19,420 nt of DNA from Thiodiazotropha sp037384445 (GCA_037384445.1 JARRNY010000041.1:1-19420), one strand, 5' to 3'. Counted from the stretch's first letter, positions 1-8,020 are shown. A program made the numbers and translations. Notes: generated by a model from the letters alone, not told the origin.

Positions 1-2
1 AC

Positions 3-608
3 TCCCGTCACAGCATCAGCTTCACACCCAATACCCCCCTCACCGAGGATAGCCGCTACAGCGTCGGGCTCAGTGACAGCTCCACCGATCTGGCGGGAAA
101 TCCCGTTGTCGCAGAGAGCTGGGAGTTTACGACGACCTCGAACTATAACCTGGGGACCACCTCTCAGGAGACTATCGACCGCTGCATGGATGACAACGAC
201 AAAGAGATGCTGAGCCTGGTCAACGACACCCGTGCCGTTGCGCGTGACTGCGGCAGCACCCGCTACCCTGCCGTCGCTTCCCTGGCCTGGCAGTGCCAAC
301 TGGAGAGCGCCGCCCAGGGCCACTCCAGCTCCATGGCGAGCAACGACTTCTTCAGCCACACCGGCCTCGACGGCTCCAGCCCCGGCGAGCGAATTACCGC
401 AGCGGGATATGTCTGGCGCACCTACGGCGAGAACATTGCCGCAGGCTACGGCGATGCGCAGGCAGCAATGGACGGCTGGATCTCAAGCGCCGGCCACTGC
501 GCCAATCTGATGAACCCCAACTTCACGGAGATGGGTGCAGCGATGGACAGTGACGGCAGCTCCACCTACGGCATCTACTGGACCCAGGACTTCGCTGCAC
601 CCAGATAA
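3..608 (+). CDS. Secreted Ig-like + CAP/SCP-domain protein (C-terminal part)
   Basis: The frame is open from base 3 and the start lies outside the window, so only the C-terminal 201 residues are visible. The first ~45 residues (FTPNTPLTEDSRYSV, DLAGNPV, WEFTT) look like the end of a bacterial Ig-like (Big_5/SbsA) domain. The rest is a CAP/SCP (YkwD-like) domain: HSSSMA, FFSHTG, GENIA and the tail pattern GWxxSxGHCxNLMNP supply the two His and the Glu of the usual CAP cavity. Such proteins are normally exported or cell-surface, and their biochemical activity is mostly unknown. Three cysteines lie in the CAP part (CGST, CQL, HCAN), which suggests disulfides outside the cytoplasm. An internal ATG at 186 could be mistaken for the start, but in-frame coding with domain-like sequence continues upstream of it. 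The gene converges on the histidine kinase gene with a 95-bp gap and no clear terminator. The family is secure; the role is not. Confidence 0.85.
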   Translation, partial: SRHSISFTPNTPLTEDSRYSVGLSDSSTDLAGNPVVAESWEFTTTSNYNLGTTSQETIDRCMDDNDKEMLSLVNDTRAVARDCGSTRYPAVASLAWQCQLESAAQGHSSSMASNDFFSHTGLDGSSPGERITAAGYVWRTYGENIAAGYGDAQAAMDGWISSAGHCANLMNPNFTEMGAAMDSDGSSTYGIYWTQDFAAPR

Positions 609-703
609 CATCAAGCAACCTCGTCCTACCGACCTGCTCCGGCATGGCGATTTAAATCCCAAGCAGGCCGTAGATATTATTAGCCATGGCTTGGTAAGCA
701 AAT

Positions 704-1408
704 TCAGGGCAGCAGGATCTTACAGCACCCCCCTTCCAGAATACCGCCGTTGGAGAGCGTCACGCCTCCCTGCTTTCCGTCATGATTGTGAAGATCCAGT
801 ACGATCTTTGTGAAATAGAGCCCCAGCCCGGTATTGTTATTGAGGAAACCGGACTCCGGATGAAAATACTCCCCCTGGTCATCCAACATGGACTGGGGAA
901 ATCCACTGCCGTTATCCTCCACCGAGATAACCAGCCCCTCATCCGTACTCTCTGCCGTTACCCTGAGCCAATCCCTGGTATAGCGCAGTGCATTGCTGAT
1001 CGCATTACTCATCACACCGGCCATCAGATTTCTATCGAAATACCAGTAAAGATCATCACTGCATTGGATCTCATATCCAATCCCTTTTTGCTTGGTCACA
1101 TCGCCATGTTCCAGCATCGCCTCTTCGAGGAAATCACTGATCGCATGGGCATCCACATTCAGCATATAGTTGCCCTCTTCGACCTTGAACAACGTGAGCA
1201 TCTTTACCAGATTATTGTTGATGCGTCTGACCTCATACTCCATGTCCGCGCACTCCTGACTGACACCACTGGCCTCCAGATCGCAATTCTTCGCAATCAC
1301 GCCGATATATTTGAGAAGAATACCCAGTGAGTTCTTGATGTCATGCGAGACCATGGCAAAGGCGGATGTCAGCCCCAGCACCTCGACTTTCTGTTGACGA
1401 TCCTGCAA
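704..1408 (-). CDS. Soluble sensor histidine kinase, no sensor domain
   Basis: This 234-residue kinase has only catalytic parts. The phospho-acceptor H-box is SHDIKNSLG with His22. The ATP-binding domain has the N-box around Asn135/Asn139 (NAISNALRYT), the G1 box DNGSGF (165-170) and the G2 box TGLGL (193-197). No transmembrane segment, PAS, GAF or HAMP is visible, so it is probably cytosolic and receives its input from a partner. The likely start is the TTG at 1408, preceded by GAGGAG about seven bases upstream; no in-frame ATG lies near the N-terminus before the H-box. It follows the response regulator by 12 bp and is surely co-transcribed with it. The expected reaction is autophosphorylation on His22 and transfer to Asp59 of the upstream regulator. 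The signal is unknown. Confidence 0.85.
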   Translation of the reverse strand: MQDRQQKVEVLGLTSAFAMVSHDIKNSLGILLKYIGVIAKNCDLEASGVSQECADMEYEVRRINNNLVKMLTLFKVEEGNYMLNVDAHAISDFLEEAMLEHGDVTKQKGIGYEIQCSDDLYWYFDRNLMAGVMSNAISNALRYTRDWLRVTAESTDEGLVISVEDNGSGFPQSMLDDQGEYFHPESGFLNNNTGLGLYFTKIVLDLHNHDGKQGGVTLSNGGILEGGCCKILLP

Positions 1409-1420
1409 CTTATTTCTCCT

Positions 1421-3034
1421 CTACCGGCCGAGCTGGCAATGGGTTAACTGTTGAAGATACTTTACTGCCGTCTCGTCATTTCGGTTTCTCTCCAGCAATC
1501 GATTTAACGAATGACGACACTTGAACTGGTAGCTCTGATCCACTCCATGCTCCCGCATAAAGTCGATCATGGCACTGACTGACATCAGGATAATCGTTCG
1601 GTTGCCCGGGTAACTATCGACAGTTTCATTCAGCAGCTTGATTGCCTTCTCCACCCCACCCTGCTGGAACAGCTTGATGCATTCACTATGGATCTGTTTC
1701 AAGACTTCCCGACTCCTGTCGATCAAGGCTTCCGATTCATGGCTTTGGTCATGGGTTTGCATCAAATCCCTGACCCGTTGTGTCCATGCCTCATCGTCAT
1801 GATGATTCGCCAGCAGAATGCTCAGCAGCATCTGTGCCTCGTCATGACAGGAGAGCTGGAACAGGTCATCCGCGACACTCAGTAGATCTTCTGCTGCCAG
1901 CACCCCTTTGTGTTCACTCGCCAAATGCGCTATCTGCTGTAGATAGCTCTCGACCGGCTCAGCTTGATTGAGCTGCCGCTTGACCAAGGCCTGTCGACTC
2001 ACTATCTGGATCTGCGCCGAAGGATTGCCATCGAAGGCTTTATGGCCATCAGCCAACAGTCTCAATAGCTTGGGAGTATGACCACCTGCCTGATAGATCT
2101 CAGCCAACCGCAGATACTCATCAGCCTTGGTAAAACAGGAGTGCTTTCCCCAACGGACAGCAGCCTGATAAGCCCGTTCAGCCACCTCCATCTCCCCATT
2201 CTCTTGCGCCAGTTCACCCAACTGACGTTGGCGATCAACCAGCTTCGGCGAAAGTTTGACCGCACTCTGCAATATGGCCTGGGCCTCTCTCTTTTCGCCC
2301 TGCTCCACCAGCACCTTCGCCAACCAATCATAGACTTCGAGATAGTGGGGATTGTCCTCTATCAACCCCTGAAACCGCTCTGCGGCCTCTTCCAGATTCC
2401 CCCTCAAACAGTCAATCTTTCCGAGACCGAAACTGGCCCAGGGGAAATTGCGAATTTGTAACATCTCGCGGTAGATGGACTCTGCATCGTCGAAACGTTC
2501 AAGATCAAAACAGAGCTCAGCCTGTAATTTCGCCAGATAGAGCCGCTTCTTGAGATCGCCATCACGCTGCGCCTCACAAAGTCTCACCGCCCCCGCTTTA
2601 TCTCCATCCGCCAGCGCCTGATCGATCTCCTTCAGCTGAGATTTACGTTTCAACGCCGCTGCAAGACGATGTTCCAACACATCGGGATTGATCGGCTTGA
2701 TCATGTATTCATCGGGCTGCTGCTCGAGCGCGCCAAGCACCATCGGCATGTTGCTCTCAGCGGTGATCATGAAGAAACAACAGGCATGACCGATATAGCC
2801 AAGATGTCGCGACTCCTCCAGCACCTGTTGACCATCCTTGCCGTCGCCCAGGTTGTAGTCGCAGATCACCACGTCATAGCTGCGCAGGGAGAGCGCCTTC
2901 AGCCCTTGCTCGCCACTGCTACAGGTCTCGATATTGGAGGCGCCGAAGCCGCTCAGCATCCCTTTGAATGAGACCCGCATCTGCTCGAAGTCGTCAATAA
3001 TGAGGTAGTTTAGGCTGGTGAAGGTATCTTCCAT
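1421..3034 (-). CDS. Response regulator, REC domain with long TPR-like tail
   Basis: This is a 537-residue protein. Residues 8-130 form a CheY-like receiver: acidic pair Asp14/Asp15, phospho-acceptor Asp59 (VICDYN), Thr91 (MITAES) and Lys113 (MIKPIN). From about residue 135 to the end the chain is helical, with tetratricopeptide-like repeats (for example ASFGLGKIDCLRGNLEEAAE, YLEVYDWLAKVLVEQGE, AERAYQAAVRWG). There is no DNA-binding, GGDEF, EAL or HD-GYP output, so output is probably by protein-protein contact. The architecture resembles the VieB type of REC-TPR regulators. It is the first gene of a two-gene unit with the histidine kinase. The ATG at 3034 gives a complete receiver domain; the Shine-Dalgarno is poor (AAGGA lies about 17 bases upstream). 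What the tail binds is unknown. Confidence 0.85.
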   Translation of the reverse strand: MEDTFTSLNYLIIDDFEQMRVSFKGMLSGFGASNIETCSSGEQGLKALSLRSYDVVICDYNLGDGKDGQQVLEESRHLGYIGHACCFFMITAESNMPMVLGALEQQPDEYMIKPINPDVLEHRLAAALKRKSQLKEIDQALADGDKAGAVRLCEAQRDGDLKKRLYLAKLQAELCFDLERFDDAESIYREMLQIRNFPWASFGLGKIDCLRGNLEEAAERFQGLIEDNPHYLEVYDWLAKVLVEQGEKREAQAILQSAVKLSPKLVDRQRQLGELAQENGEMEVAERAYQAAVRWGKHSCFTKADEYLRLAEIYQAGGHTPKLLRLLADGHKAFDGNPSAQIQIVSRQALVKRQLNQAEPVESYLQQIAHLASEHKGVLAAEDLLSVADDLFQLSCHDEAQMLLSILLANHHDDEAWTQRVRDLMQTHDQSHESEALIDRSREVLKQIHSECIKLFQQGGVEKAIKLLNETVDSYPGNRTIILMSVSAMIDFMREHGVDQSYQFKCRHSLNRLLERNRNDETAVKYLQQLTHCQLGR

Positions 3035-3120
3035 GATTTACTGCTATCCATCCTTCGCTGGAAGTGAGATTAATAAGCGACCTATGGTCGTTATCGGAAG
3101 CGATCAGCCCTAAGTTTAGA

Positions 3121-3150
3121 AGAAAACTGCCTGCAGCTGATGTAAGTCAA
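3121..3150 (-). promoter_or_regulatory. Weak candidate promoter for the response regulator/kinase pair
   Basis: Reading the minus strand, TTGACT (3150-3145) is followed after 18 bases by TTTTCT (3126-3121). The -35 is good and the -10 poor. It would leave a leader of about 80 nt before the ATG at 3034. The rest of the 3035-3255 gap shows no gene-like frame or strong repeat. Confidence 0.25.
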
Positions 3151-3255
3151 TCGTATAGGGACGGTAAATCCTAAATCACAACCCACAAGCACGCTTACCG
3201 CCCTGAGGAGCACCCGGATGGATGGTCCCTGACCTACAAAACCTACGAGCCCGGC

Positions 3256-3297
3256 AAAAAACGAAAAAATAGGCCGCTGGTGCAAGCACCAGCGGCC
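3256..3297 (-). terminator. Intrinsic terminator of the ilvIHC operon
   Basis: Bases 3272-3297 form a perfect GC-rich inverted repeat: arms GGCCGCTGGTG and CACCAGCGGCC around the tetraloop CAAG (minus strand CTTG). Read on the minus strand it is followed at once by a T-rich stretch (TATTTTTTCGTTTTTT, 3271-3256). It lies 27 bp past the ilvC stop, the classic Rho-independent layout for the minus-strand operon. On the plus strand the stem is not followed by T, so it works in one direction. Confidence 0.92.
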
Positions 3298-3324
3298 TTC
3301 TGCCGCAGATGAAAAGAAAATTGA

Positions 3325-4341
3325 TCAGTTCTTGGACTTGTCGACGATCTTCTTGATCCAGGGCATCATGCCGCGCAGACGCTCACCCACCTGCTCGATG
3401 GAGTGGGCTGCATTGAGACGACGGTAAGCAGTCATCGACGGATAACCGAGCGCACCCTCGGAGACGAATTGCTTGGCGTACTCTCCGCTCTGAATATTTT
3501 TCAGCGCCTCGCGCATTGCTTTACGGCTCTCTTCGTTGATCACTTTAGGACCGGTCACGTACTCGCCATACTCCGCATTGTTGGAGATGGAGTAGTTCAT
3601 GTTGGCGATACCACCCTCATACATCAGATCGACGATCAGCTTGAGCTCATGCAGACACTCGAAGTAGGCCATCTCCGGGGCATACCCGGCTTCGGTCAGG
3701 GTTTCGAAGCCTGCCTTTACCAGCTCCACCGCACCGCCGCAAAGCACCGCCTGCTCGCCAAACAGATCGGTTTCGGTCTCGTCTTTGAAGGTGGTCTCGA
3801 TGATGCCGGTACGACCACCGCCGATGGCGGAGGCGTAGGAGAGTGCGATATCCATCGCAGTACCGGAAGCGTCCTGATAGACCGCTACCAGATCGGGGAT
3901 ACCACCCCCCTTAACGTATTCACTGCGTACCGTGTGTCCGGGAGCTTTGGGCGCGATCATGATGACATCAAGATCCTCACGCGGCACGATCTGGTTGTAG
4001 TGGATGGCAAAGCCGTGGGCGAAAGCCAGCACAGCCGACTCTTTGATATTGGGCTCGATCTGCTCGCGATAGAGCTTGGACTGAAATTCGTCGGGCGCCA
4101 GAATCATGATCACGTCGGCAGCCTGCACCGACTCTTCGATCGATTTCACCGTAAGCCCTGAATTCTGCGCCTTGATGGCGGAAGGAGAGCCTTCACGCAG
4201 ACCGACAATGACATTCACCCCGGAATCCTGCAGATTGTTGGCGTGGGCGTGGCCCTGGGAGCCATAACCGATGATGGAGACCGTCTTACCCTTGATGATG
4301 TTCAGGTCACAGTCTTTGTCGTAATAAACGTTGATAGCCAT
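3325..4341 (-). CDS. ilvC: Ketol-acid reductoisomerase (class I)
   Basis: IlvC converts 2-acetolactate (or 2-aceto-2-hydroxybutyrate) to the dihydroxy acid using NADPH and Mg2+, the second common step of valine, isoleucine and leucine synthesis, in the cytosol. The 338-residue length is that of the short class I form, not the ~490-residue enteric class II form. The N-terminal Rossmann motif is GYGSQG (residues 25-30). The HGF motif with His109, the Mg-ligand pair Asp192/Glu196 (DLFGEQ) and Glu228/Glu232 (FECLHE) are all present. The ATG at 4341 is preceded by AAGGAA at good spacing. It is the last gene of ilvI-ilvH-ilvC, 99 bp after ilvH, and is followed by the strong terminator at 3256-3297. 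The 99-bp gap contains a GAGCAC/GTGCTC inverted pair without a T-run, so it is not an obvious attenuator. No residue looks abnormal. Confidence 0.97.
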   Translation of the reverse strand: MAINVYYDKDCDLNIIKGKTVSIIGYGSQGHAHANNLQDSGVNVIVGLREGSPSAIKAQNSGLTVKSIEESVQAADVIMILAPDEFQSKLYREQIEPNIKESAVLAFAHGFAIHYNQIVPREDLDVIMIAPKAPGHTVRSEYVKGGGIPDLVAVYQDASGTAMDIALSYASAIGGGRTGIIETTFKDETETDLFGEQAVLCGGAVELVKAGFETLTEAGYAPEMAYFECLHELKLIVDLMYEGGIANMNYSISNNAEYGEYVTGPKVINEESRKAMREALKNIQSGEYAKQFVSEGALGYPSMTAYRRLNAAHSIEQVGERLRGMMPWIKKIVDKSKN

Positions 4342-4440
4342 GTTGTTTCCTTCGGAAATAATGTGATTTATCTATATGGATACAGGTTGCGGATGAATGA
4401 GGTTTTGAGCACCACTGTTCAATGCAATGAGTGCTCTTCC

Positions 4441-4932
4441 CTATAGCCCCAGCCCCTTCGGACCGCGACCGATGCCGGAAGGCCCGGTACGCACCACCTC
4501 GATGATCAGCTCTTCATTCACCGCCTCGAGAAAAGCATTCAGCTTGCTTGTTGCGCCGGTCAATTCGACGGTGTAGCTGGTGTCACTGACATCGATAATC
4601 TTGCCGCGAAAGATATCCACCATGCGTTTGATCTCCTCACGCATGGTGCGTTCGGCACGCAGCTTGATCAGCATCATCTCGCGTTCGATATGGGTCCCCT
4701 CGGTGAGATCGACCAGCTTGACCACATCGATCAGTTTGTTCAATTGCTTGGTGATCTGCTCGATGATCTCGTCACTGCCGCGGGTCACCAGCGTCATGCG
4801 CGAGAGAGTGGCATCCTCGGTGGGAGCCACCGTCAGCGACTCAATATTGTAACCGCGTGCCGAAAAGAGATTGGCCACCCGGGCGAGCGCGCCCGATTCG
4901 TTCTCCATCAATATTGAAATGATATGCCTCAT
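4441..4932 (-). CDS. ilvH: Acetolactate synthase small (regulatory) subunit
   Basis: This 163-residue subunit activates the acetolactate synthase large subunit and confers valine feedback control. Residues 2-75 are an ACT domain (RHIISILMENESGALARV, then GYNIESLTVAPTED), which begins with the standard valine-binding loop ENESGAL. The C-terminal half is the ALS small-subunit domain that contacts the catalytic subunit. The length matches IlvH of enteric bacteria. The ATG overlaps the ilvI stop by one base (TGATG at 4934-4930), which indicates translational coupling and fixed subunit stoichiometry. The symbol ilvH (paired with ilvI) is preferred, but ilvN would describe the same protein in some annotations. 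Confidence 0.95.
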   Translation of the reverse strand: MRHIISILMENESGALARVANLFSARGYNIESLTVAPTEDATLSRMTLVTRGSDEIIEQITKQLNKLIDVVKLVDLTEGTHIEREMMLIKLRAERTMREEIKRMVDIFRGKIIDVSDTSYTVELTGATSKLNAFLEAVNEELIIEVVRTGPSGIGRGPKGLGL

Positions 4933-6650
4933 CAGACCAACTCACTCCCAGGTGACAGATACATTTCATGGTGCCCCTTGCCGGCGGCGATCATCGGATA
5001 GACGTTCTCTGCCGGATCGACCGCAATGTCCACGAACACCAGCCGATCTTTCAGCGAGAAGGCCTCCTGCATGGCGCCTTCCACATCCTCTGGCTTCTCG
5101 ATCCGCATGCCGACGTGACCATAGGACTCCGTCAGCTTCACGAAGTCTGGCGTCACGCTCATACCGGACTGGGAGTAGCGACTGTCGTAGAAGAACTCCT
5201 GCCACTGGCGCACCATGCCCATGTAACCGTTATTGAGCAGAATGATCTTGATCGGCAGATCGTACTGGAGACAGGTCGCCAACTCCTGGATGCACATCTG
5301 AATGCTCGACTCGCCGGTAACCACCGCCACCTGGGCCTTGGGGTGAGCCATCTGCACACCGATGGCCGCCGGCAGACCGAAGCCCATGGTGCCCAGACCG
5401 CCTGAGTTGATCCAGCGCCGAGGCTTATCAAAGCTATAGAACTGGGCGGCGAACATCTGATGCTGACCCACATCGGAGGTAACGAAGGCATCACCCTTGG
5501 TCACCTTATGCAGCATCTCGACCGCATATTGCGGCTTGATCAGCTTGCTCTTGTGGTCATATTTGAGACAGTTCATAGAGCGCCACTTATCGATCTGCTC
5601 CCACCACTTGGCCAGTGACTGTTTCTTCGGCTGCTTGCTGCTCTCATTGACCACCTTGAGCATATCGCGCAGCACCTGTCTGACCGGGCCGACAATCGGT
5701 ACGTCGACGCGGACATTTTTAGAGATCGACGAGGGATCGATATCGACATGGATGATGGTGGCGTTGGGGCAGAACTGTTTGACGTGACCGGTGACCCGGT
5801 CGTCGAAACGAGCGCCGACGGCGATCAACACGTCGGTCTCGTGCATCGCCATATTGGCCTCGTAGGTGCCGTGCATACCAAGCATGCCGAGGAAGTTCTT
5901 GCCGCTGCCCGGATAGGCGCCCAGCCCCATCAGGGTCTGGGTGATAGGGAAGTCCAGGGTATCCACCAAGTCAGTCAGCAGCTTGGACGCATCGTCCAGC
6001 ACCACACCACCGCCGGTATAGAAGACAGGCCGCTCGGCCTCCATCATGATCTTCACCGCTTTCTTGATCTGCCCCAAGTGGCCCTTAGCGACCGGATTGT
6101 AGGAGCGCATCTTGATCTTGGCGGGATAGTGATAGGGGATCTTGATGCCGGGATCGGTAATGTCCTTCGGGATATCGACCAACACGGGACCGGGACGCCC
6201 GGTGGTGGCGATGTAGAAGGCCTTCTTGATGGTCTCGGCCAGATCTTCCAACCGCTTGACCAGAAAGTTGTGTTTCACGCAGGGGCGGGTGATACCGACG
6301 GTATCGACCTCCTGGAAGGCGTCACTGCCAATCACCGGGGTGGGTACCTGACCGCTCAGCACCACCATTGGAATAGAGTCCATGTAGGCAGTGGCAATGC
6401 CGGTTACCGCATTGGTCGCGCCTGGGCCGGAGGTCACCAGCACCACGCCCGGCTTGCCGGTTGCCCGCGCATAGCCGTCTGCAGCATGGCCGGCCGCCTG
6501 TTCATGGCGAACCAGAATATGCTTGACGTCCTTCTGCTTGAAGATGGCATCATAGATGTGCAGTACAGCCCCACCCGGGTAGCCGAAAATGTGCTCGACA
6601 CCTTCATCTTTCAAGCATTGAACGATGATCTCGCCACCGCTGAGTTCCAC
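4932..6650 (-). CDS. ilvI: Acetolactate synthase large (catalytic) subunit
   Basis: This ThDP-dependent enzyme condenses pyruvate with pyruvate or 2-oxobutyrate, the committed step of branched-chain amino acid synthesis. I choose the GTG at 6650: it gives the family-typical N-terminus (V/M)ELSGGEIIV and has GGAGG eight bases upstream. The TTG at 6665 would overlap that GGAGG and adds five unsupported residues. The product is 572 residues. The catalytic Glu50 (RHEQAAGHAADGYARATG) is present, as are the central FAD/ThDP-enzyme domain and the C-terminal ThDP domain. The ThDP/Mg motif reads GES (446-448) followed later by LLNN, rather than textbook GDG...NN; Glu at the second place is, from memory, common in gammaproteobacterial IlvI, but Ser at the third is odd. 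First gene of the operon. Confidence 0.96.
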   Translation of the reverse strand: MELSGGEIIVQCLKDEGVEHIFGYPGGAVLHIYDAIFKQKDVKHILVRHEQAAGHAADGYARATGKPGVVLVTSGPGATNAVTGIATAYMDSIPMVVLSGQVPTPVIGSDAFQEVDTVGITRPCVKHNFLVKRLEDLAETIKKAFYIATTGRPGPVLVDIPKDITDPGIKIPYHYPAKIKMRSYNPVAKGHLGQIKKAVKIMMEAERPVFYTGGGVVLDDASKLLTDLVDTLDFPITQTLMGLGAYPGSGKNFLGMLGMHGTYEANMAMHETDVLIAVGARFDDRVTGHVKQFCPNATIIHVDIDPSSISKNVRVDVPIVGPVRQVLRDMLKVVNESSKQPKKQSLAKWWEQIDKWRSMNCLKYDHKSKLIKPQYAVEMLHKVTKGDAFVTSDVGQHQMFAAQFYSFDKPRRWINSGGLGTMGFGLPAAIGVQMAHPKAQVAVVTGESSIQMCIQELATCLQYDLPIKIILLNNGYMGMVRQWQEFFYDSRYSQSGMSVTPDFVKLTESYGHVGMRIEKPEDVEGAMQEAFSLKDRLVFVDIAVDPAENVYPMIAAGKGHHEMYLSPGSELV

Positions 6651-6710
6651 GTCAGACGCCTCCAATCAAGCCGGCGGTGCGCCGACCAAAAACCAAAACA
6701 GGAACAGTGC

Positions 6711-6739
6711 AAAATACTAATATTGCTTATATTGGTCAA
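6711..6739 (-). promoter_or_regulatory. Sigma-70 promoter of ilvIHC
   Basis: On the minus strand TTGACC (6739-6734) and TATTTT (6716-6711) are separated by exactly 17 bases. Transcription would start near 6704 and give a leader of about 55 nt. That is too short for a classic ilv leader peptide plus attenuator, and no run of Ile/Val/Leu codons is visible, so attenuation of the enteric type is unlikely. Confidence 0.6.
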
Positions 6740-6980
6740 GCGCTTATGGCCTTACAACCGGATTAATTACCGACCAGGACGAGCTTTTGAAGCTCGCGCG
6801 GGGATTCCCCTCCCGAGTAAACTCAAAGCCTGCCGACAGAAAAAGGGATTCACTCGCGAATACCCCTTATCGCTACAGGTAATTTTCCAGCACTTAACGG
6901 GTTCACAATTTCGCACCCTGCTCCATCACCTGAGTTTGCTATTCATCATGCTTGTCCCATAATGAAACCGCTGTAAGAAG
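6740..6980. other. Divergent intergenic region between ilvI and the DUF4124 gene
   Basis: The full gap between divergent genes is about 350 bp. Apart from the ilv promoter, it holds a small hairpin at 6780-6796 (CGAGCTT, loop TTG, AAGCTCG) without a T-run and a short GGGGATTCCCC palindrome just after it. No convincing plus-strand promoter or conserved reading frame is seen. Confidence 0.4.
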
Positions 6981-6997
6981 CCTTTTCCAAAAAGGAT

Positions 6998-7450
6998 ATG
7001 ACTGTGAAAAACACCCTGCTTGCCTGTTTGCTGCTCCTCGCTTCTCAACCCCTCATCGCCGAGACCTATAAATGGGTCAACGAAGAGGGCGTAGTGACCT
7101 ACTCCCAGACTCCGCCTCCCGATCAGAAGAGTAGTGAGCGAGTGAAACTGCGCGGGAGCAAATCCAGCAACCCTCAAAGCGGTCAGTCTCGCCTCAATCA
7201 GCTGCGGCAGAGTTTGGCCGATAGCGCCGAAGACCGCGAAATGGAAAAAGAGAAACTCAAGGAGACTGAAGAAGAGCGGGCACTCAAACGGCACAACTGT
7301 GATGCAGCCCATTCCAATCTGCGCAAACTGGAGGGCCTGGGCAACCGACGCTACAAAATGGACGGGGAGTACCGCCGCCTGTCCGAAGAGGAGCGTCAGA
7401 GCCTCATGCAGCAGGAACGCGATCACATCAAATCCAATTGTGGGGGCTGA
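6998..7450 (+). CDS. DUF4124-domain secreted protein
   Basis: The N-terminus is a signal peptide (KNTLLACLLLLASQPLIA, cut before ETYKW). It is followed by the short DUF4124 motif YKWVNEEGVVTYSQTPPP (about residues 23-42), which is common in small periplasmic proteins of gammaproteobacteria and has no assigned activity. The remainder is a highly charged, probably helical or coiled-coil stretch (residues 70-105, rich in E, K and R) ending in a short Cys-containing tail. The ATG at 6998 is only one base from AAGGA; the GTG at 7004 sits seven bases from it and may be the true start, shortening the product by two residues. A hairpin (CCTTTT 6981-6986 / AAAAGG 6990-6995) covers this Shine-Dalgarno. 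The tautomerase gene follows after 3 bp, so the two are probably co-transcribed. Function unknown. Confidence 0.85.
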   Translation: MTVKNTLLACLLLLASQPLIAETYKWVNEEGVVTYSQTPPPDQKSSERVKLRGSKSSNPQSGQSRLNQLRQSLADSAEDREMEKEKLKETEEERALKRHNCDAAHSNLRKLEGLGNRRYKMDGEYRRLSEEERQSLMQQERDHIKSNCGG

Positions 7451-7453
7451 CCT

Positions 7454-7798
7454 ATGCCACTACTCACCATCACCACCAACCAGGAGATAGACAGCAGCCT
7501 GTCGAAGTCGCTGCTCAAGCAAGCCTCCGAAACCGTAGCCACCATGCTCGGCAAACCTGAGCGTTATGTCATGGTCAACCTTAGTTACAACCCGCAGATG
7601 CTATTCGCGGGCGAGGATGGAGCCCTGGCCTATCTGGAGCTGAAGAGCATTGGCCTGCCACAGGACCGCACCGCCGAGTTCTCGCAGATCTTATCGGACC
7701 TGATCTCGCAGCAGCTGACGATCGCCAGCGACAGAATCTACATCGAGTTCAGTGACGCGGAGCGCCACCTGTGGGGATGGAACGGAAAAACCTTCTAG
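7454..7798 (+). CDS. MIF-like phenylpyruvate tautomerase family protein
   Basis: This 114-residue protein has the length and pattern of the macrophage-migration-inhibitory-factor/tautomerase superfamily. Pro2, the catalytic base once the initiator Met is removed, is present (MPLLTITTN). LGKPERYVMV, with the Lys equivalent to MIF Lys32, and the C-terminal DRIYIEFSDAERHLWGWNG, with the usual Trp-Gly-Asn-Gly end, complete the fold signature. Family members are trimers that tautomerise keto/enol forms such as phenylpyruvate; the physiological substrate in bacteria is usually unknown. There is no signal peptide, so it is cytosolic, unlike the secreted protein encoded 3 bp upstream. The start at 7454 is fixed by the catalytic Pro in position 2. 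Confidence 0.9.
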   Translation: MPLLTITTNQEIDSSLSKSLLKQASETVATMLGKPERYVMVNLSYNPQMLFAGEDGALAYLELKSIGLPQDRTAEFSQILSDLISQQLTIASDRIYIEFSDAERHLWGWNGKTF

Positions 7799-8006
7799 GG
7801 CCTTACCTTCGACTGCGATCCCAGAGAGCGATAGGCACTCCCAATTCAACCGAATCCCGGCATTTCGTTCCTGCTAAAACAAGTTTGCTATTGCCGGGTG
7901 AAAACCGACAGCACCCGCTCCACGAGGTGATTCGAACATAACTTCCCATCTTGCGTGTCCTTACCCCTCCTGATTGGGCATCCCTCCCCATACCAACAAC
8001 CGCCCA
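7799..8006. other. Gene-free stretch before the cyd regulatory region
   Basis: No domain-like frame, strong hairpin with T-run or repeat is seen here. The only frame (7803-8033, minus, 76 residues) is not protein-like and would run through the FNR site. The stretch is the first part of a 563-bp gap ahead of cydA whose right part holds the regulatory elements listed separately. Confidence 0.4.
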
Positions 8007-8020
8007 TTGATTTTTATCAA
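8007..8020 (+). promoter_or_regulatory. FNR/Anr binding site upstream of cydA
   Basis: The sequence TTGAT-TTTT-ATCAA matches the FNR/Anr consensus TTGAT-N4-ATCAA in all ten fixed positions. CATATT at 8042-8047 lies 31 bases from the box centre, as expected for a -10 in a class II (-41.5) FNR-activated promoter with a start near 8055. Cytochrome bd operons are known FNR/Anr and ArcA targets, so control of the downstream cyd genes by oxygen is the natural reading. Confidence 0.8.

Noticed and set aside
782..1330. 182-codon plus-strand frame opposite the histidine kinase
   Set aside because: It is antisense to clear H, N, G1 and G2 boxes and has no ribosome site or domain.
3091..3285. 64-codon minus-strand frame between the ilvC terminator and the response regulator
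   Set aside because: It begins inside the terminator stem and has no start signal or protein-like pattern.
4342..4440. Possible attenuator or leader between ilvH and ilvC
   Set aside because: GAGCAC/GTGCTC can pair, but there is no T-run, leader peptide or branched-chain codon cluster.
5748..6962. 404-codon plus-strand frame opposite ilvI
   Set aside because: It is fully antisense to a highly conserved gene, has low-complexity His/Gly/Asp-rich composition, no domain-like motif and no ribosome site. It is a by-product of GC-rich codon use.
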